Source: Synaphobranchus kaupii | Taxonomy: Eukaryota > Chordata > Actinopteri > Anguilliformes > Synaphobranchidae | Assembly (NCBI GenBank): GCA_029718625.1 | Contig: CM056389.1 | Coordinates: 22,787,381 to 22,851,380 of the forward strand | Length of the DNA stretch: 64,000 nt | Reading direction: 5' to 3' | Made by a program: the position numbers and the translations under genes | In this document: positions 55,101 to 64,000 of the stretch, piece after piece | Position numbering within the stretch: position 1 is the stretch's first letter | Layout of the letters: each line of letters begins with the position of its first letter | Notes under the pieces: generated by a model | What the model saw: only the letters and a program-made list of their open reading frames with translations | What the model was told of the DNA's origin: nothing | Databases searched by the model: none

Positions 55101-56797
55101 CATACCTGGCAATTCACTACACACAATACACAAAGTGAGATGTGTGGGAGAGTCTGATTACAGCTTCCCCGAGTTCTTTGCTTCCTTTGATTATATGCCC
55201 AAACTCTGTGTTTGATCTGGCTGTGGATGATCGTAAAACCATAAACTGGCCAGAAGGCTAATATTGCACCTTTCGTCCCTCCTTCAAGGGGGGTTTGGCA
55301 GAAAGAGTTTCCTGTGGTATAATTCCACAGCGGCAGTTTACTCCTGAGTTATGAAATATATATTTCCTCCATGTTGACCATTGAGGAAATATAGGCTATT
55401 GCACCACACACACCAAGACCATCAAAACGATATCAAACATGAATAGGTCTACGTTCGTGTTGTCATGAGCATCCCATCTCTGCATAGTTTTCAAATGTGA
55501 TTAATATTAATGCCACAAACAGTCCCAGGATTCCTGTTGAAGACCATTACATTATACCCTAGTTTCCCCTGTTCAGTCAGGTACATTAACTGTGTGTATT
55601 TATTCATGTAACACTGAGAAACTGAACAATATATATTTGTTCCTCTGGAAAAAGAGTGTACAATGTATGTTCCAGTGTCAGGACTATTTTCAGTATATAC
55701 TGTACAATGTAGCATAAATATTCATCACACTTTAAGGTTTTTAAGCTTTAGGAAAACCAACGCAGTCTGTACTGTTATACCATGCTGTGTGGACATTATT
55801 TGAATGAAAGGATGTGGCCTGTCTCAGTGACGTCAGGCGGGGCAGTCTTGCATTGTCCGTGCGCGGGAGTTTCAAACAGATCAGAGTCTCTCCCAGGATC
55901 ATAAAACTCCTAGGACATTCTCGGACACCGTAAACCTTAGGCCAGATGGTCTCAGCAAACATCCCGGCACCAGACGCGTGACTTTATTACCACTTCCCGG
56001 TATTGTGTTCTTAGGTGCTCTGGGCGTTAATTCCTGTCTTACAGTAGGATATTGAAAATTTGGCAATTCTTTGTTTTTTTAATGAAGTAATTTATCTACA
56101 TAAAACTCAAACTTGACCTTTGACCCTTATTTGGAAGTTACTGTATTCTGCCTTTGCATTGTCTGCAAAATAATAAGGGGTCATACCAAGGCAAAAGGCA
56201 GTAACTTCCATTTGATCTATCAATTGGTTGCTGATCACTATATAAAATCAGTATATGATAATAATGATAATATCTACATAAAATCTAGTGATCATGGCAC
56301 AATTATATATAGCTTTCATATATTAGTGATGCTTATCTTATCCCTTGTGATGGTTATAATACCATTAAATGAAAGCTGACCGCCTGTACTTTCATCCCAT
56401 ATCCATATTTTTATCTCAAATCCAAATATCTTCGAGTAGGCCTACATAGCGAAAACAACAAATCTCACAAGCCGTTCACATACTTTTTCAACTGACTGTA
56501 GGTTAGGATTTATGCATAGGTTATAATGAGGAACCTTATTCTTATAAAGTGTGATTCATATATGTTGGATGAATGCCAGAGTGTAGGATAGCCTATCAAG
56601 CCTATCAAGAAGAACTTGTTATGGATTTAACGTTTTGAACCCCAGCGAGTATCCTAACATACTCAAAACTCCGGCTGTGGATTTAACTTGTCGGAGGACA
56701 ATTGTTGCATTTGCAATGGATTGGATCAGGTTACAAGAAATGGTAGGCTATCTTTATTTAATTGTGAATCCTTACTGCTGAACATGCATATTGCACT

Positions 56798-56845
<48 letters not shown>

Positions 56846-58000
56846 TGTGTGAGAGATTAGGCTAGGAGGTGTGTCTCTAGGCGAGCCCTAACGCAGTCGC
56901 GCTGTCCTTGGCTGTCACTGACAGTGTCTCGCACTGTTGGGCTGTCACAGGCTGACAAAGCCTGCGTGTCACGAAAAAAAAAAACATTCATTGCATATGA
57001 TTTCCGATTACTTATTAGCTAGCAAGCCATTTAGTTATTATTTGTTTCCATGCTTTGTTTGCATTGTTCTGATTGCATATGGGAGTCTAACGTTAAGCTA
57101 GCTAATGTAACGCTAGCTCGCACTATCTAGCTAAGTAATAGTTTTTTGGCTGTCACTGTCAAAGGCTGACAGTCTGCATGACACGAAAAAAGCATTAATT
57201 GCGTATGATTATGATTACTTATAGCTGGCAAGTATTGTTTGTTTCCAATGCTTTGTTTGCATTGTTCTAATCGCATATGGGAGCAGTTTTGTTTGTCAAG
57301 TTATAACCTATACTAGCTAGCTAACTGTAACTAGTAGATGATCTATCTATCTACGCTATCTAGCTATCTATCTTGTAATCTTTCTTACCTTGATCTTGGT
57401 GTCGGCGTTTCAATGCCATATCCACCAAAATTTTCCCTCGAGAGCAATGGGCCATTCTTAAAAGCTGTAGTAAAAACAATCACTCCAACAATATTTGCTT
57501 AATACTTTATTCAAGCTATTGCGTGTGTGTCAGAAATGCTTTGGTGACAGATATTATACAAAGGTAGAATACCGTAACTTCAGCGCGGTAAACAGTAACT
57601 CCACTTTGATGCGCAGCAAAACAAAGGCAGAGTACCTTAACTCAACTCGAACGTTTCAGAGTGCCTTGGAACAAAGGCAAAGAACCTTAACTGATGTTAC
57701 GTCCTTCTGCCTTGGCTTCTGTAGGACTTTTGGAAGTTACGGCAAAGACAACCCACTATTTTCTCGAAAAAACAACACAATTGACTCAAGATATTTGTCC
57801 ACATGATAAAGTAGATATTTAATGTTCCAAAAATGACAATAACTAATTTTTGACCAAAAATGAAGTTACGGCCTTTTGCCTTGGCAAGGCAGTATATCGA
57901 TTGGTGTATAAGGCTGGGTACGCGTGCTCCACTACACTATCTGCCTCGACTTCCCTACTAAAGACCACTGCCACCTTCTATCATCTGCGCCTGCTCTTTT
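52158..58000. other. Non-coding, copy B of 30655-36560
   Basis: Same layout as copy A: direct repeats, tandem duplication at about 56939-57284 and a TG microsatellite. Scattered substitutions only. No gene recognised. Confidence 0.5.
56801..56851. repeat. (TG)n microsatellite, copy B
   Basis: About 51 bp, against about 75 bp in copy A, with the same TTTG interruption. Confidence 0.95.
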
Positions 58001-59045
58001 TTCCCCATAGAGTTCTATAGGAAAATGAGTCCGGATAAATAACCCTTGCAGTGATCCATCCACATCTACTCCATATCTGGCAACAGAGTGATGGTTTGGG
58101 GCTCGTTTGATAGCTCAGACCCTTGATAACTTACAGCCATTTAGCCAGCCATTTGTTCCATACTGTACCAGTGTAATTTACAGCTGAATCTAGTCTCACC
58201 CCCCAATTTCCATAGAGATCCATTCAAATGCAGAGATATAGTATCGCTTGTAACAGTACCTGAAAATAAGATATCGACAGTTTTTTTGATGTTGATGGTC
58301 ACAGACTTCAGGAAGTAACAGCATGTAAAGGATATGCAACCAAATATGAAATATGATACTTTAAAAATACGTTAAAGCAAAGGCTATGAATACTTATGTA
58401 AATGAGAAATTTTAGTTTTTTAATAAATTTGCAAAGATCTCAAAAAAACGTTTTTCACATTGTCATTATGGGGTGTTGTGTGTAGAATTTTGAGGGAAAA
58501 AATGAATTTAATCAATTTTGGAATAAGGCTGTAACAGAACAAAATGTGGAAAAAGTGAAGCGCTGTTAATACTTTCCGGATGCACTGTATGTGACCAAAT
58601 ATTAAAAATTATTACTTTATTCTATATATAAATGCAGGGGGGCCAATAATTGTGGCCAATGTGGTTTTGTTAAAAATAATTATTTCTTGATGAGGGATTT
58701 TTTTTTCTCATAATAAATTAGCGTCAATTAAAGGTTGGATTCTTATTGTTTTTTCAGTGTGAGATTAAGCTAATTCACCAAACGGTGAATTTTTTATAAC
58801 CCTTTTTGCTCATCTTTACAGGGGGGGCCAATAATTTTGTCCTCAACTGTATGTAACCCCTAAATAACCTATTTTTGTCAGTAAAATAAAATTGCATATT
58901 TTCTAAAAACCTGTTTTCACTTCGTCATTATTGGCTATTGTCTGTAGATGTTTGAGGCAAAAAATTAACTGAATCTATTGTAGTATAAGTCTGTAACGTG
59001 GAGAAGGTGAAAGGGGTGTGCAGACTTTCCGGCTTGACTGTATTT
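58001..59045. repeat. Tc1-fragment mosaic, copy B
   Basis: The partner of 36561-37575 with the same order of fragments and ends, including TTTCCGGATGCACTGTA and CTTTCCGGCTTGACTGTA. Confidence 0.6.
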
Positions 59046-59814
59046 TCCCAAGTTTTCTTTGCATTTGTGGCACCTTACTTTGAACTAAATTATGAAAATG
59101 AACTAATCTAAGTTATTATTGTAAATGGTACAACTGTCTTTTTAACTGCAAAAAGGTTAAAGAAGGTAGTTATGGCAACCCAGTTACCTGGGGCCTGTTC
59201 CAGAAAGCGGGCTCAATCTCAAGTGAGTCTGAATTTAAACTTGAAGACTGACTTGAGTGAGCAAGATGCGGAATATCCGGATTTCTCGGTTTCAAACACC
59301 AATTCCAAAGTAGGTGATCAAGGTCGATCAGATAGGATAGGTTAATGAGCCCACACCATGCACGTTCACTGTGAATTTAAAAAGTCATCCCTGATCAGAC
59401 ACGAAAAAAAATGTTCAAAGTGGATTTTTAGTCCGAGAAGCATATATGTTTCCACAGCCATCAAAAAAGAGACAATCATTATGACATACAAGTACAACAA
59501 AATTCAATAAAAACATAATACCCCAGCTCAATGCCGGAGTGGCTAATCGGGAGAATCTGGAAGAATCCCGGTGGGCCGCTGGTTTTTGGGCTGGTGGCGA
59601 GGATCGGTAAACACAATAATTGTATTTTGATCATATACTTGCTGCACGAAAAGCAACCACGGCCCATACCAGAAACTTGGATGCTGATAGGGGGGATGAG
59701 AGTGGCCCCTCCAAAATTCCATAATTGGTTGAACCCAAGTTTGTTTTAGATTATGATTGATCACCTGATGTAATTGGCTTAGTTTACACGTTTGTGCCAG
59801 ACGAAGATGCTAAA

Positions 59815-59947
59815 ATGGAGAATAAAATAAGGAAAGGAGGAGCAGAAAGGGCTAGGATAAAAAAAAAAGGCAATGGAAGAAGAAGCGGCCAAATGAGCCA
59901 AATTAACTGACATATTTCGAACACAAACACAGCTGATGATGAGAAAG
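59815..59947 (+). pseudogene. hAT-like N-terminal remnant, copy B
   Basis: Same as 38398-38529 but with ten A instead of nine in the internal run, which shifts the frame. Confidence 0.35.
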
Positions 59948-61439
59948 GTAGAGTACAGTGTTAAGATGTCATAGATGTGTAAAGCACAATATCATTGCAT
60001 GCCATCCACAATTAAAGTTTATTGTCCAGGAATTTTAAAGAATGACTGGCGTATTCACGAATAACTGCTTTGATAAATGCAGTTTTTTTTTGGATCATCT
60101 AATTGTGAAAGGCATTTTGCTATATAGACTCTGAGCAGCCAGGGTTTTAAAAAAATACACATTTTTAGCGAGGGGGGAGTTCATTGTGTTGGAAATTATT
60201 ATTCTTGTTTATTATTAGGCCATGAAAGGTATTATTATAATAATAAGTAAATTATTAAGTAACACTGTTTTAGATAACGTTAGCTAACATAGCCTAGCCT
60301 TCTTGCTGTCGCTTCTTGTTGGTTTTGTGAGCTAACATTATTAACTTTTTATTTATTTGACGTCTAATGTCACCCTTCAACCATGAGGTAACGTGAGGTA
60401 ACATTAGCTATCTAGCAAAAGTTAACAGCCAAATGAAGTTAGTTTAACTTGATAACTTACTGGAGATTTAAATGTTACATTCAGAGAGCTCACGTTAGTT
60501 AATCGCCATGAATGGACGTTTTATATCTTTCTGGCCATTGTCACGAACGTGAACATCTGCCAAGTTAAACGTGTTATTTACTAAATTAGAAAAACGATGA
60601 CTAAAACAGCAATTAGGAAAGCACACAATCAATGACATGATTTTTTTTTTTGTTTGCAGTGTAATTAGCTGGTTGAGATTTTTGGCTGTCAAGAACGGCG
60701 GTACGCTCATAAAAAAGGAATAATTAGGCGACATAAACACCCCCACACAAAGCAATGTAGTTTTCTGTAATAAACATTTTACAATTAGGCCTAGAATTTT
60801 TCTGTTATAATTTCAATATTATGTAGCTAATTCTTAAAAAAATGTTTATATGCTCTATTGCACTATTGTTCAGAATTTGTAGGAACACTTCATAATGTAG
60901 GCTATTTAACTACTTTGACAACCGACTTTAGTATTCCATGCTGATGAGCTCACATTTAGACCCGGTTTTAAAGGCAATTTGTCAACAAGGCCTTTGTGAC
61001 TGCATGACTGAACGTTACGTAAGTGTATCATAATGGCTAAGGAGCTTGCAACTTCAACAGTTGTACGTTTATACCCAGGCAGACACTGTCGTTGTACCCA
61101 GGAACAAGGTATACCTAAGGTGAATTGTTCTATTCATAAATTGTACTTAAATGCAGTGCCTATAAATAGGTGTAGAACATTTTCCTGATGGTAGAATATT
61201 ATTTTATTGCAATCTTATCAAACATATTATAGACTATGGCGTATTACTGTCTTCCTGGGCTATAATTGTCACTACGGGCATGGAAAATACTCATGCCAAT
61301 TTACTGTGCATATGTGCTTGTTGAATGTAAAATTTTCCTTGGAGTGATTATAAATGTTGTATATGCTTTATAATGCACACAAACTATTCATATATTCATT
61401 TTATGACAGGTTTTGGATATGTTTTTGGATCCATAGATA

Positions 61440-61982
61440 CACTGCCCGGCCAAAAAAAAAGTCGCCATTGCACCCGTCATGCATAGTGTCCACTGTACAA
61501 GCCTCTGGAGGCAGTGTTATGATCTGGGGTTGCTTCAGTGGGTCAGGTCTAGGCTCAGCAACATTATGCAGCAATAAAATGAAGTCAGCTAAGTACCTGC
61601 ATGTACTTAATGAATAGGTTATCCCATCAATGGGCATTTTCCAGGACGACAATGCCAAGATTCATCGGGCTCAAATTGTAAAAGAGTGGTCCAGGGAGCA
61701 TGAGGAATCATTTTCACACATGAATTAGCCACCAGATTCCTGACCTTAACACCATTGAAAGTCTTTGGGATGTGCTGGGGAACACTTTACGGAGTGGTTC
61801 GACTCTCCCGTCATCAATACAAGATCTCAGCCAAAAATTCATGCAACTCTGGATGGAAATAAATGTTGTGACATTGCATAAGGTTGTCGAAACAATGCCA
61901 CAACAAATGTGCGCCGTAATCAAAGCTAAAGGCGGTCCAACTAAATATTAGAGTGTGCGACTTTTGTTTTGGCCGGGCAGTG
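61440..61982 (+). mobile_element. Tc1/mariner relic, copy B
   Basis: The partner of 40009-40551: the same CACTGCCCGGCC ends and TA flanks, the same broken transposase remnant with a GGSVMIW motif. An extra TATGTTTTTGGA stretch lies just upstream. Confidence 0.88.
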
Positions 61983-63329
61983 TATATACCCCCTGTCCTG
62001 ATGAAAAACGTTATTCCCATTTGAATATTATGCAAAAGTGAGCTTTCTGAGCCAAAACAGTTGATTTGTAGTTAAATATATTATTATTTTATGATTTAGA
62101 TCAGTGCACAATTTAGCTATTTTGGATAGATTTTGTGTCATATATCTTTAATACTTCTGCATATCACCCTCAGTCTGCACACTTGTGGACGAGTCTATAA
62201 TCCAGGAAATGTATAGTTTTACCTGTTTTAGATATGCAGTTGCATTGAATTGCAAACTAATGAAAAACTATTTTTCGTTGCATTTTCCCAAGATTTATTT
62301 GCATTTGTGGCACTTTACTTTGACTCTAATTATGAAAGTAAACTAATCTAAGTTATTATTGTAAATGGTACAACTGTCTTCTCTCATTTAAGCCATTTTT
62401 CACGTTTCTGTGATGCTCACACGTGGAGTTATAAAGCCTTAATAGGTGAGAAATTACCAAATTTAGCATCTGCGCAAAAGGGTTAAAGAAGGTGAAGTTA
62501 TGGCAACCCGGTTACCAGGGGCCTGTTCCAGAAAGTGGGCTCGATCTCAAGCCAGTCTAAACTTAAACTTGAAGACTGACTTGACTGAGCAAGATGCAGC
62601 ATATCCGGATTTCTCGGTTTTAAAAGCACCAATTACAAAGTAAGTGATCAAGATCGATCAAATTCGGATAGGTTAATGAGCCCAAACCATGCGCGTTCAC
62701 TGTGAACTTAAAAACCCTGATCAGACACAGAAAAAAATTATTAAATATGGAGTCTTAGTCCGAGAAACACCGCGCATAATTTTTCACAGCCATTGAACAA
62801 GAGACGATCATTATGACATACAGTACAACAAAATTCAATAAAAACATAATACCCCTGCAGGAGCAAAGGAAAGGGAGCTGCCGTGGGGGGATAATTTTGA
62901 AATCGGGTTAATACATAAGTTTCTCTGACTGTGATCAGTCACAGTCATGTTTGCTGAATAAAGTAGGTTGTTTCTTATTTCATTATTAGACTTATTATTT
63001 TTAGTGTTTTTATATGTAATTCGGATATACGTCATTTACAGTTTGTACAGTTACAGTTTGCAGGCCTATATTATTTATTTCGAAAAACTATTTTTTTAAT
63101 TGACCTGCAGATCACTCATTTAAAATAAAAAAATAAAAATAGGAAAAACTGAACTTGAGATAGCATTATTAGAGCACCAGTTAAAAGAGAACACATGAAA
63201 CATTGGACGTATATTTCTTCATTGTTAAATAATTTGAAATGCTTTTTGTTATTTTATTTGCAGGAAAGGAAAGGTGCTTAATTATATAAACGTATTTGCG
63301 ATCAGGTACAAGATTGTTAAATATAGTGT

Positions 63330-63581
63330 TTAACAATAATATTGTGAATTTGGATATAAACGCACATGTGCACACTTGCCATTTAGGCGGGCTATTAAAC
63401 CTGTCACACGCTCTTTGATTTTAAAAGGCATGATCGGCACATTTATTCTGCACACAGTTGCTTTGCCGATATTCTCTGAATTCCCAATGTTATACAAAAA
63501 GCTCCCATTGGCAAAAATACGCTGGGCAATGCAAAGGGCTTGAACTTGGAGTGGAGTGAGCTCAAAGAGTGACATTGTCAA
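63330..63581 (-). pseudogene. Harbinger transposase fragment, copy B
   Basis: The same fragment as 41897-42148, with GSFLYNIG...KATVCR and one visible residue change near its start (V to A). Confidence 0.75.
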
Positions 63582-64000
63582 TATGAGGCTTTAGAAGGTA
63601 ATTGAGATAAATGACAGATTGCATGAAAAACAATAACATTCATGAAGATACTCTTCTGAGTGAGCTCATTTATAATCGCGGTCTAATTATTCTTTCGCGA
63701 TGAAAAGCCTTGATTACCATATTATACACCGGGTTGAAAAAGACAGTACACGATCAATGACATGATTGATACCTGATTTTTTTTGTTTTGCAGTGTAATT
63801 AGCTGGTTGACATTTTTGGCTGCCAAGAACGGCGGTACGCTGATAAATCAGGAAGAATTAGGCGACATACACACCCCCACACAAAGCTTTGTAGTTTTCT
63901 GTAATAAACATTTAGGCCTAGAATTTTTCTGTCATAATTTCAATGTTATGTAGCTAATTCTTAAAAAATGTTTATATGCTCTATTGCACTACTGTTCAGA

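Larger units (their letters stand above)
59050..64000. repeat. Older internal duplication, copy B (incomplete)
   Basis: The partner of 37580-42567: repeats around 59160-59520 and 62470-62850, and 60640-61170 and 63780 onward. It runs off the right edge of the window. Confidence 0.6.

Overview
The window reads as nuclear DNA of a ray-finned (teleost) fish. It holds an intact fish-type odorant receptor, L2-type LINE and tRNA-SINE tails, IR/DR Tc1 elements, hAT, Harbinger and Gypsy/retroviral insertions, long AT-rich spacers, microsatellites and spliceosomal-type splice sites. The species cannot be named from sequence alone. Only one ordinary host gene looks functional: the odorant receptor at 44794-45762. 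Nearly everything else coding belongs to mobile elements, mostly defective.

The main architecture is a tandem segmental duplication. Copy A runs from about 4218 to 42567 and copy B from about 44513 to the window end at 64000, where it is still matching. Both start inside the same tRNA-derived SINE, carry the odorant receptor, then a hAT element with a 3-bp-TSD element nested in it, then a second hAT, then about 12 kb of non-coding sequence with a Tc1 relic and a Harbinger transposase fragment. Copy A is about 18.9 kb longer. Four segments account for that almost exactly: a 5.5-kb endogenous retrovirus (4384-9884), a 3.4-kb 3-bp-TSD element inside the receptor (10234-13670), a 7.2-kb LTR retrotransposon inside the receptor (14115-21340), and about 2.7 kb present only in A (25295-28008). 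Copy B therefore gives the empty site for the first three. The receptor is open in B; in A it is split in three and has a stop codon.

Layout: 1-1650, LINE tail plus possible piggyBac-like sequence; 1651-4077, dispersed TATA-bearing repeat (minus) with a Tc1 element inside; 4151-4376, SINE; 4384-9880, minus-strand retrovirus with identical 413-bp LTRs, gag, an in-frame UAG, an internally deleted pol and a truncated env; 10006-21637, receptor pseudogene with its two insertions and a nested LINE; 21837-24592, hAT; 25295-28008, A-only segment with a second copy of the TATA-bearing repeat; 29054-30646, second hAT; 30655-42567, non-coding with relics; 42568-44512, between the copies; 44513-64000, copy B.

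Most unusual points: an array of at least 13 hairpins in the retroviral 5' leader whose loops are constant and alternate between two types while the stems differ but still pair; two unrelated LTR elements that both keep gag and pol in one frame across a single stop codon, one in the UGA-CUAG read-through context; and both elements being very young by LTR identity yet missing the catalytic part of pol, so they were probably mobilised in trans.
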